Below, in pieces: positions 6,100-12,369 of a stretch of 12,369 nucleotides of DNA. Source of the DNA: Deltaproteobacteria bacterium (lineage in GTDB: Bacteria; Desulfobacterota; Dissulfuribacteria; Dissulfuribacterales; QOAL01); contig JAMOUE010000114.1 in assembly GCA_027068235.1 (NCBI GenBank), positions 1-12,369 of the forward strand, given 5' to 3'. How positions within the stretch are numbered: position 1 is the first letter of the stretch; each line of letters begins with the position of its first letter. A program made the position numbers and the translations under genes. The notes under the pieces are model-generated. The model had not been told where the DNA came from and did no database searches. It saw only the letters and a program-made list of their open reading frames with translations.

Positions 6100-8187
6100 A
6101 TGAAGATGAAGAAAGATCCGCAGAAAGTCAGGAACATTGGTATTAGTGCCCATATCGATGCAGGTAAGACGACCCTTACCGAGCGAATCCTCTACTACAC
6201 AGACAGGATTCATGCCATACATGATGTAAAGGGCAAGGATGGCGTTGGTGCCACCATGGATTTTATGGAACTCGAAAAGGAACGTGGCATCACCATCACC
6301 TCTGCTGCTACTTACTGCGAATGGAACGGTCACGAAATAAATATAATTGATACACCAGGCCACGTTGACTTTACAATCGAGGTTGAAAGGGCCCTGAGGG
6401 TGCTGGATGGCGGCGTACTGGTACTCTGCTCTGTTGGTGGAGTCCAGTCACAGTCAATCACTGTTGACCGTCAGATGGCACGATACAAGGTCCCTTGCAT
6501 TGCCTTTGTTAACAAGTGCGATAGAAGTGGCGCAAACCCCTTCAAGGTTGTGGAACAGCTCAAGGAAAAACTGCACCACAATGCAGTTGCCATGCAGATC
6601 CCTATTGGCCTTGAAAACGACTTCAAGGGAGTGGTTGACCTTATAAAGATGAAGGCCGTTTACTTTGAGGGCCAGCAGGGTGAAAAGCTAAGGTATGACG
6701 AAATCCCAGCTGAACTCAAAGAAGAAGCTGAACAGAGAAGAGAAGAACTTATTGACGCTGCTTCCATGTTTTCTGAAGAGCTGATGGAAGCCGCCCTAGA
6801 AGGCGAGATACCTGAACAGCTCCTAATCGATGCCATTAGAATTGGGACCCTTAAGAGGGAGCTTACTCCTGTCTTCATGGGTTCTGCATACAAAAACAAG
6901 GGCGTGCAACCCCTTTTGGATGCTGTAACCTGGTATCTTCCACATCCTGGCGAGGTGGAAAATATTGCTCTTGATCTGGACAATGATGAAAAAGAGGTGG
7001 TCCTAAAGCCAGACCCAGAGGCCCCTCTTGTCTCTTTGGCTTTTAAGCTCGAAGAAGGACGATATGGCCAGCTCACATACATCAGGGTTTATCAAGGTAC
7101 CCTTAGAAAGGGTGATTTCATCGTAAACTCTAGGACTGGCAAGAAGGTGAAGGTAGGACGTGTTGTCAGGATGCACGCAAACCAGATGGAAGACATTGAG
7201 GAGATTCCTGCAGGCTATATTGGCGCACTTTTCGGCATTGACTGCGCCTCTGGAGATACCTTTACATCCCCTGGCATTCGCTACAGCATGACTTCCATGC
7301 ACGTTCCAGAGCCTGTTATATCGCTTGCTATTGTGCCAGAAGACAACAAAAGCCAGCAGAATATGTCAAAGGCACTCTCCCGCTTTGCAAAGGAAGATCC
7401 GACATTCCGTGTCAGGGTAGATCACGAGACAGGCGATACGATCATCTCTGGAATGGGAGAGCTTCACCTCGAAGTCTATATAGAGAGGATGAAAAGGGAA
7501 TACAACGCCATTGTCCACACTGGCGCCCCTCAAGTCGCCTACAGGGAAACTATTACCCAGAAAGCAGACTTTAACTACACCCACAAGAAACAGACTGGTG
7601 GTGCTGGTCAGTATGGTAGAGTTGCTGGATATATGGAGCCTTTTGATGGAGAATTTGAATTTGTAAACAAGATTGTTGGAGGAGCAATTCCAACAGAATT
7701 CATCTCCTCTGTTGAAAAGGGCTTTAGAAGCGCCCTTGATAAGGGGCTGCTCCTTGGCTTTCCAGTTACTGGAATAAGGGTTGTGATAAATGATGGTCAG
7801 GCACACTCTGTTGACTCATCTGATACCGCCTTTCAGGCTGCTGCCAGAGGCGCCTTCAAGGAAGGATTTAAAAAGGCAAAGCCTGCAATCCTAGAGCCGA
7901 TCATGAAGGTGGCAGTAGAGACGCCTTCCGAGTTCCAAGGTGCTGTTATGGGCACACTCAACCAGAGACGCGGCATGATACTTGGTGCCCAGGACGAAGG
8001 TGATACCTGTGTAATAGAGGCCGAGGTTCCCCTTTCAGAGATGTTCGGTTACTCCACTGACCTTCGTTCCATAACCCAGGGCAAGGCACAGTTCACCATG
8101 GAATTTTCTTGCTACCGTCAGGTACCCAAGGCCATTGCTGATGAACTGGTAAAAAAGGCCCAGGAAAAGAATAAAAAGGCCGCATAA
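6100..8187 (+). CDS. fusA: Elongation factor G, mitochondrial-like (spdEFG1) type
   Basis: A 695-residue translocation GTPase acting on the ribosome. GTPase motifs: AHIDAGKT (17-24), RGITI (62-66), DTPGH (84-88), NKCD (138-141). Domains II to V follow at usual length, with HKKQTGGAGQYGRV marking domain IV and a Lys-rich C-terminus. The G domain reads GKTTLTERILYYTDR (22-36) then VKGKDGVGATMDFMELE (43-59), almost matching mitochondrial EF-G1 (recalled human sequence: VKGKDGVGAVMDSMELE) rather than the ordinary bacterial GKTTTTERILFYTG. This places it in the spdEFG1 class, which works in translocation and is normally partnered by a second EF-G (spdEFG2) for recycling. Cys140 in the NKxD motif is unusual but harmless. 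GAGG lies 3 bases before this ATG and 9 before the ATG at 6106, so the second may be the true start. Confidence 0.96.
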   Translation: MKMKKDPQKVRNIGISAHIDAGKTTLTERILYYTDRIHAIHDVKGKDGVGATMDFMELEKERGITITSAATYCEWNGHEINIIDTPGHVDFTIEVERALRVLDGGVLVLCSVGGVQSQSITVDRQMARYKVPCIAFVNKCDRSGANPFKVVEQLKEKLHHNAVAMQIPIGLENDFKGVVDLIKMKAVYFEGQQGEKLRYDEIPAELKEEAEQRREELIDAASMFSEELMEAALEGEIPEQLLIDAIRIGTLKRELTPVFMGSAYKNKGVQPLLDAVTWYLPHPGEVENIALDLDNDEKEVVLKPDPEAPLVSLAFKLEEGRYGQLTYIRVYQGTLRKGDFIVNSRTGKKVKVGRVVRMHANQMEDIEEIPAGYIGALFGIDCASGDTFTSPGIRYSMTSMHVPEPVISLAIVPEDNKSQQNMSKALSRFAKEDPTFRVRVDHETGDTIISGMGELHLEVYIERMKREYNAIVHTGAPQVAYRETITQKADFNYTHKKQTGGAGQYGRVAGYMEPFDGEFEFVNKIVGGAIPTEFISSVEKGFRSALDKGLLLGFPVTGIRVVINDGQAHSVDSSDTAFQAAARGAFKEGFKKAKPAILEPIMKVAVETPSEFQGAVMGTLNQRRGMILGAQDEGDTCVIEAEVPLSEMFGYSTDLRSITQGKAQFTMEFSCYRQVPKAIADELVKKAQEKNKKAA

Positions 8188-8211
8188 TGGATGAAGGTTA
8201 GTGAAAAGAGG

Positions 8212-8239
8212 AAAAAAAATTGCAGCCCTTCTTGCTGCA
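8212..8239 (-). terminator. Intrinsic-terminator-like hairpin facing left
   Basis: TGCAGC (8221-8226) and GCTGCA (8234-8239) form a perfect six-base stem with a seven-base loop; read on the minus strand it is followed directly by A and then eight Ts (8219-8212). That is the shape of an intrinsic terminator for leftward transcription. No leftward gene ends here, so it may block antisense transcription into fusA or be chance. Confidence 0.35.
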
Positions 8240-8283
8240 CAGACAGGGATAATGTCGTATATCTCAGGGAAAGGTCAATTGCC

Positions 8284-8982
8284 ATGCTGAAAAAAGATCT
8301 AATTTTAAGAAATCCCTTACGAATACTTGGCACTGAAGATAAAGAACCTCTTAAAGAGGGAGAATTTGGTGCCGTTTTGGCCAAGGCCGGTGTAGGGAAA
8401 ACGGCCTTTTTGGTGCAGCTTGCACTAAGCAATCTTCTAAGGGAAAGAAACGTACTCCACGTAAGTCTCACCCAGCCGGTGAGAAAGGTCTGCCTTTGGT
8501 ATGAAGAGGTGTTTCATAACATTTCAACAGAGTACGACCTGAAAAATACCTCCGAGCTTTGGGATACAATACTTCCCCACCGTTTCATCATGACCTTTAA
8601 CGTGGATGACTTTTCAGTTGCCAAACTGGAAGAAAGGCTAAACGACCTGACAGAACAAGGCATATTTTTCCCTCAACTAGTCATTATCGATGGGCTCCCA
8701 ATAAGTGACGAGAGCAGGGAATCTCTTGCTGAACTCAAGATTTTGGCCAGAGAGATGGGATTTCCCATCTGGTACGCAATTACTGTTAGGCCAGATGATG
8801 CCCTTGAACCAGGGCAGGTTCCCTCATCTGTGGAGTCTCTAGCCGATCTATTCGAGGTCTTGATAGGTCTAAAGGCAGTAAAAGGCAAGATCAATGTCAT
8901 GGTGCTTAAAGGCCAAAGGAATGAAGACGCTGGTGATGTATTTCTTGACCCTGCCACGTTACTTATAAAAAACCGTGAATGA
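8284..8982 (+). CDS. Unrecognised P-loop ATPase (RecA/KaiC-like fold)
   Basis: A 232-residue protein of unknown function. Numbered from ATG 8284, a Walker A loop LAKAGVGKTA lies at 32-41 (Lys39, Thr40) in the context GEFGAVLAKAGVGKT, and a Walker B strand PQLVIIDGLP at 130-139. The spacing of nearly 100 residues and the VxLKGQRNEDAGDVFLDP ending suggest a RecA/KaiC/DnaB-like core without extra domains. No membrane segment or helix-turn-helix is evident. The frame stays open upstream to an ATG at 8191, adding 31 residues including a CSPSCC cluster. I prefer 8284 because AAAGG lies nine bases before it and the extra segment looks non-coding and covers a hairpin. It follows fusA and overlaps the next gene by eight bases, so it is probably in one operon with both. 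Confidence 0.8.
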   Translation: MLKKDLILRNPLRILGTEDKEPLKEGEFGAVLAKAGVGKTAFLVQLALSNLLRERNVLHVSLTQPVRKVCLWYEEVFHNISTEYDLKNTSELWDTILPHRFIMTFNVDDFSVAKLEERLNDLTEQGIFFPQLVIIDGLPISDESRESLAELKILAREMGFPIWYAITVRPDDALEPGQVPSSVESLADLFEVLIGLKAVKGKINVMVLKGQRNEDAGDVFLDPATLLIKNRE

Positions 8983-9958
8983 TAAGCCTGACAGCCCACT
9001 TCTCAGCTTAGAGAATCTCAAGGTTACAATAAAAGACAAAAAGCGCCCCTTGCACCCTGTAAGGGGCGTTTCATTTTCTATTGATAGAGGCCAGAGGGTA
9101 TGCCTTGTTGGTGAGTCTGGATGTGGAAAGACCATGACTGCCTTTAGCATCCTCAGGCTTTTGCCAGAGGATCGTTTCTTCATCTCAGGAAGAATAAATT
9201 TTGATGGCAGCGATCTTCTCTCTATGAATCAGGAACAGATGAGAAAGCTTCGCGGAAATCACATAGGCATGGTCTTTCAGGAGCCAATGACGGCCCTGAA
9301 CCCGGTGCTTTCCATTGGCTTTCAGATAGTAGAGGCCATCAAGGCCCACAACAAGACCATTTCAAAAGACAAGGCCAGAGAAATCGCCCTTTCAACTATG
9401 AAAAATGTTGGAATTCCAAATCCAGATCTGATTTACACGCAATATCCCCATCAGCTCTCTGGCGGCCTAAGACAAAGGGTGATGATTGCAATGGCCCTTT
9501 CATGCAATCCCCGATTACTCATTGCAGATGAACCAACCACTGCTTTGGATGTGACCATACAGGCCCAGATCCTTGAACTCATCTGCCATCTGAGTGTTGA
9601 AATGAACTTGGCACTCCTGCTCATCTCACACAACCTTGGTGTAGTTGCCCAGATTGCCCAAAGGGTGCTTGTAATGTACGCAGGAACCATAGTGGAAGAT
9701 GGACCTGTGACAGACCTGTTTAACTCCCCGCTTCATCCTTACACCAAGGGTCTCTTGGCATCTGTACCTCATGGCGAAGGGATGAAGAAAAAAAGATTGA
9801 CATCTATTCCTGGTAGAGTACCGGCCCTCAATGAAATACCCGAGGGCTGTGCATTCAAAGACAGGTGTCAAATGGCAAAAAAAATTTGCAGCGAATCTGC
9901 ACCTAAACTCAAAAAGGTAGATAGGAGTAGGAGTGTAGCGTGTCATCTTGTGACATAA
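8975..9958 (+). CDS. ABC transporter ATP-binding protein, peptide/nickel (DppD/OppD) type
   Basis: A 327-residue nucleotide-binding subunit of a peptide- or nickel-type importer, working at the inner face of the membrane. Motifs in order: Walker A GESGCGKT (46-53), Q-loop MVFQEPMTALNP (Gln102), signature LSGGLRQR (161-168; usually LSGGMRQR), Walker B LLIADEPTTALD (181-192) and the H-loop LLISHN (His219). The C-terminal oligopeptide-family tail has PGRVPALNEIPEGCAFKDRC (279-298) with Cys292, Cys298, Cys305 and Cys323, the pattern that binds a [4Fe-4S] cluster in a studied DppD homologue. It starts at GTG, overlapping the ATPase gene by eight bases with no clear Shine-Dalgarno. No DppA, B, C or F gene is adjacent, so the partner permease must be encoded elsewhere. 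The substrate cannot be told. Confidence 0.92.
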   Translation: MNDKPDSPLLSLENLKVTIKDKKRPLHPVRGVSFSIDRGQRVCLVGESGCGKTMTAFSILRLLPEDRFFISGRINFDGSDLLSMNQEQMRKLRGNHIGMVFQEPMTALNPVLSIGFQIVEAIKAHNKTISKDKAREIALSTMKNVGIPNPDLIYTQYPHQLSGGLRQRVMIAMALSCNPRLLIADEPTTALDVTIQAQILELICHLSVEMNLALLLISHNLGVVAQIAQRVLVMYAGTIVEDGPVTDLFNSPLHPYTKGLLASVPHGEGMKKKRLTSIPGRVPALNEIPEGCAFKDRCQMAKKICSESAPKLKKVDRSRSVACHLVT

Positions 9959-10043
9959 TAAACAACCATTAGTACCATTATTTCATCCGACAGCGCATGT
10001 GATACGGACAAGACTACAGCACAGCCTACCAAAATATATTAAG

Positions 10044-10071
10044 AGCACCCAAAATGACAAATCTTGGTGCT
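10044..10071. terminator. Hairpin between convergent genes, candidate shared terminator
   Basis: AGCACC (10044-10049) pairs exactly with GGTGCT (10066-10071) around a 16-base loop. It sits between the convergent ends of the DppD-type gene (9958) and the pentapeptide gene (10108). The minus-strand exit side is T/A-rich (CTTAATATATTTT); the plus side has no T-run, so it fits the leftward gene better. Confidence 0.4.
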
Positions 10072-10107
10072 GTTATTGCGGGTGTAAGTAAAGCAACCTT
10101 TTCTCAT

Positions 10108-12336
10108 TTAAGGGGCACACTTTTTTTCCCAGTTGATCTTATCAAGTCCCATTCGCTCACGTGCCTTTGGAAAGGTGACTTCTTGCTGGATCTTACATGC
10201 CTCTTCCCACGTCAGCACTCCATCAGAATACTTTCCTTTTTGTATATTAAGCCATTCTATGGAGGTTGTTCCAATGGCCTTTGCAAGAAGGTTAATTCTG
10301 TTATCAATATCAATGTTATTAGGGGAGAATCCATAACTCTGGATAACTCCCTTAAGCTTTTCAAAATCTTCTTCAGAAAATTTTTTTCTACCCAATCCGT
10401 TAAATTCGGCCTTACGACCAATTAAGGCAACAAATGGCTTTTTCTCAGCTCCACTATAGATTCCATTGAATTTAGCCTTATATAAGTAGGCACCCTGTAA
10501 GTTGACCAGCGATAGGTCGGCACCCTGCAGTTCAGCCCATCCTAAATAAGCACCTTGTAAGTCGGCACCCACCAGATAAGCACCTTGTAATCTTGCTCCT
10601 GATAAATTAGCAACTTGTAACTCAGCTCCCACTAGGTAAGCACCCTGTAAATCGGCCACCGATAAGCTAGAACCTAGCAAGTTTGCTTTTAATAAGTTAG
10701 CACCTTGCAACTTGCTACCTGATAAATTAGCACCTTGTAGGTTAGTTTTTTCTAGGCAAGCACCCTGTAAACGGGTCCAGGAAAGATTAGCGCCTTGAAG
10801 GTTGGCTCCGGATAAATAAGAACCTTGTAAATTGCTCCAGGAAAGATCAGCACCTTGAAGATCGGCCTCTGTAAGGCGGACACATTGTAAGTTAGCCTTT
10901 GATAAATGAGCATTTTGCAAATTCGTTCTTAATAGATTAGCAAATTGTAAATCTGCTTTTACTAGGTAAGCACCCTGTAAACGGGTCCAGGAAAGATTAG
11001 CGCCTTGAAGGTTGGCTCCGGATAAATAAGAACCTTGTAAATTGCTCCAGGAAAGATTAGCGCCTTGAAGATCGGCTCCCAACAGGTAAACATCTTTCAA
11101 ATTGACTCCTACCAGATGAGCATCCTGCAAATTTGCCCATGATAGATTATCAATATCTTGTAAATTGGTTCCTGATAGAGTGGCGCCTTGTAAGTTAGCT
11201 CCTGACAGATTGGCATCTTTCAAGTTAGCTTTTAATAGATTAGCATTTTTTAAGTTAGCTCCTACTAGGTAAGCATCATATAGATTGGCCCATGATAGAT
11301 CACCACATTGCAGGTTGCATTCTGCTAGCTTTGCATTATGTAAATTAACACTTGTTAAGTTAGCTTTTTGTAAGTTAGCCAGTGATAGATCTGTTTCTCC
11401 TAGATTAGCTTCTGCTAGATAAGCACCCTGTAAGTTTGTATTAAAGAACGAGGAATGTTGTAGTTGACTACCTTGCAGGTTGGAGCCAATAAGCTCGGCG
11501 TCTCGAAAATCAAAGTTTACCATTTTACTATGTGAAAAATCAGCTAATACCAGTTTCCTGTTACGAAGATTAACCTTATAGGTCTTTTCATCCTGCTTAT
11601 CTTCCTGATTTTGATAAGCCTTAGCTTTACTGAAATTAGAATTTACATTCACAGTGGCATGCATTACTTCTAAGCGGGGAAAGTAAGATAAAATTTTGGG
11701 TCTTTCTTTTATTTTCAAGAGGCTAGAAGGATTGTTCAATAGATAAGAATAAACACTCAATATAATTATTATAAAGAATGGATAGATAAACACTAACAGC
11801 GTTAGCCACTTTTTTAATGAATAAGGAATAAGAAAGGCGATTAGCAACAGATCTAACCAGACATATACTGCATGCCAACTAGATATAAAGATATTTTGAT
11901 AATCGGTAAACCTAATGAAAAATGCTATTAAAACGCATAAAGGAAAACAATACACCAAGAAATCTATACTGATTTGAATCCAACGTTTCTTTGCAATATT
12001 AACTGCGTCTGATACAGGAGAAGGGGTTGCCTCTGTTGTTTTTGTTGAAGAGGCCTGTTGCAACTCCCTTTGTTGAAAGTGCCTGTGCATCCATAAGATT
12101 CCAATATGAAGGATTAAAATGACTAATGGACATATAATATAGAAGAAGCGCAGAGGAAGTGGAATAGGAAGGCCTGGAATCTCTATGGGCTTTTCCAGTA
12201 AGATATCATAATCCGAAGTACCTAAAACAATAAATAAGGCATAGGCACAAAAAAGGGAAAAGAAAAGGATTCTCATGATGTGCCATTTGAACTTATCTGT
12301 ATCTGCAAAGGAAATTAGATTCTTATCGTTTTTCAT
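10108..12336 (-). CDS. Membrane-anchored pentapeptide-repeat protein
   Basis: A 742-residue protein. Residues about 20-205 carry roughly five hydrophobic segments (near 21-39, 64-83, 125-143, 158-173, 178-201) split by a Ser/Thr/Pro-rich loop (95-110). A linker follows, then about 370 residues (254-627) of pentapeptide repeats of the A(D/N)LxX kind, expected to form a long right-handed quadrilateral beta-helix. A charged C-terminal region of about 115 residues has no repeat and I do not recognise it. Many repeats follow a ten-residue rule, N-L-Q-G-A-x-L-x-x-x. The biochemical role is unknown; the membrane anchor argues against a Qnr/MfpA-like gyrase mimic. The start ATG at 12336 has AGGGA nine bases upstream; an in-frame TTG at 12342 is less likely. 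The gene looks more AT-rich than its neighbours and points toward the DppD-type gene. Confidence 0.88.
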   Translation of the reverse strand: MKNDKNLISFADTDKFKWHIMRILFFSLFCAYALFIVLGTSDYDILLEKPIEIPGLPIPLPLRFFYIICPLVILILHIGILWMHRHFQQRELQQASSTKTTEATPSPVSDAVNIAKKRWIQISIDFLVYCFPLCVLIAFFIRFTDYQNIFISSWHAVYVWLDLLLIAFLIPYSLKKWLTLLVFIYPFFIIIILSVYSYLLNNPSSLLKIKERPKILSYFPRLEVMHATVNVNSNFSKAKAYQNQEDKQDEKTYKVNLRNRKLVLADFSHSKMVNFDFRDAELIGSNLQGSQLQHSSFFNTNLQGAYLAEANLGETDLSLANLQKANLTSVNLHNAKLAECNLQCGDLSWANLYDAYLVGANLKNANLLKANLKDANLSGANLQGATLSGTNLQDIDNLSWANLQDAHLVGVNLKDVYLLGADLQGANLSWSNLQGSYLSGANLQGANLSWTRLQGAYLVKADLQFANLLRTNLQNAHLSKANLQCVRLTEADLQGADLSWSNLQGSYLSGANLQGANLSWTRLQGACLEKTNLQGANLSGSKLQGANLLKANLLGSSLSVADLQGAYLVGAELQVANLSGARLQGAYLVGADLQGAYLGWAELQGADLSLVNLQGAYLYKAKFNGIYSGAEKKPFVALIGRKAEFNGLGRKKFSEEDFEKLKGVIQSYGFSPNNIDIDNRINLLAKAIGTTSIEWLNIQKGKYSDGVLTWEEACKIQQEVTFPKARERMGLDKINWEKKCAP
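10752..10866 (-). repeat. Internal direct duplication, copy 1
   Basis: These 115 bases match 10962-11076 with three mismatches (10757, 10848, 10852); 10758-10847 is a 90-base exact match. The copies are 210 bases apart, exactly 14 pentapeptides. It codes residues 491-529. Confidence 0.9.
10962..11076 (-). repeat. Internal direct duplication, copy 2
   Basis: Partner of 10752-10866; it codes residues 421-459. Two of the three differences change an amino acid (Asn/Asp and Tyr/Cys), the third is silent (Gly). Confidence 0.9.
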
Positions 12337-12369
12337 CTCCAACTTTCCCTAAAAGGGTTTATGAAGGCC

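Larger units (their letters stand above)
10467..11570 (-). repeat. Pentapeptide/decapeptide-coding tandem repeat
   Basis: The DNA shows a strong 15- and 30-base period throughout, with + strand units resembling GCACCTTGTAAGTTAGCTCC. It encodes about 75 pentapeptides with Leu (sometimes Phe) at the central position. Most even units carry L-Q-G. The period is continuous except for a one-residue slip at Ile395 (about 11152-11154). Confidence 0.9.

Noticed and set aside
7366..7806. A 146-codon minus-strand open frame inside fusA
   Set aside because: Shadow of EF-G coding sequence; no motif, no own start signals, and EF-G is unbroken across it.
10054..10425. A 123-codon plus-strand open frame opposite the end of the pentapeptide gene
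   Set aside because: It lies antisense to a better supported coding region, has an unpatterned sequence and no Shine-Dalgarno; it also starts in the loop of the hairpin at 10044-10071.
10467..11570. A CRISPR-like array suggested by regular 30-base repetition
   Set aside because: Units are degenerate, have no unique spacers, and keep an open frame coding pentapeptide repeats.

Overview
The window looks like a chromosomal stretch from an anaerobic, moderately AT-rich bacterium of the Desulfobacterota (former Deltaproteobacteria) type. The clues are an EF-G of the mitochondrial-like spdEFG1 class (known from spirochaetes, planctomycetes and deltaproteobacteria), a UbiA prenyltransferase of the type linked to futalosine-pathway menaquinone synthesis, an NAD-linked class 1B dihydroorotate dehydrogenase pair, and a membrane-anchored pentapeptide-repeat protein. 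The lineage is an inference from gene types, not from a marker alignment.

Layout. Positions 1-702 are on the minus strand: the 5' end of an unrecognised small protein cut by the window edge, and a YfcE/MJ0936-type metallophosphoesterase. From a divergent spacer (703-1013) with a sigma70-like promoter and a foldable leader, a plus-strand cluster of six tightly packed genes runs to 5892: a SpeD-like protein, SpeE, a DUF62-type S-adenosylmethionine (SAM) hydrolase, a UbiA/MqnP prenyltransferase, PyrK and PyrD. After a 207-base spacer with its own promoter and leader come fusA, an unrecognised P-loop ATPase and a DppD-type ABC ATPase (6100-9958). A convergent minus-strand gene for a 742-residue membrane pentapeptide-repeat protein fills 10108-12336.

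How the genes fit together. The first three genes of the long cluster all belong to families that bind SAM or decarboxylated SAM. The later ones supply quinone precursors and UMP, so the cluster looks housekeeping in character.

The main surprise is the SpeD homologue. It keeps the fold signature and two catalytic-site residues, but the serine that becomes the pyruvoyl cofactor is methionine and the catalytic cysteine is arginine. It should not be able to decarboxylate SAM. It sits overlapping a largely canonical SpeE and one gene away from a SAM hydrolase, so a regulatory or scaffold ('prozyme-like') role, or a new SAM-linked role, is the best lead in this window. Secondary leads are the speD leader (a 15-codon reading frame ending on the ribosome binding site), the mitochondrial-type EF-G, the unknown ATPase behind it, and a recent 115-base internal duplication in the pentapeptide gene.
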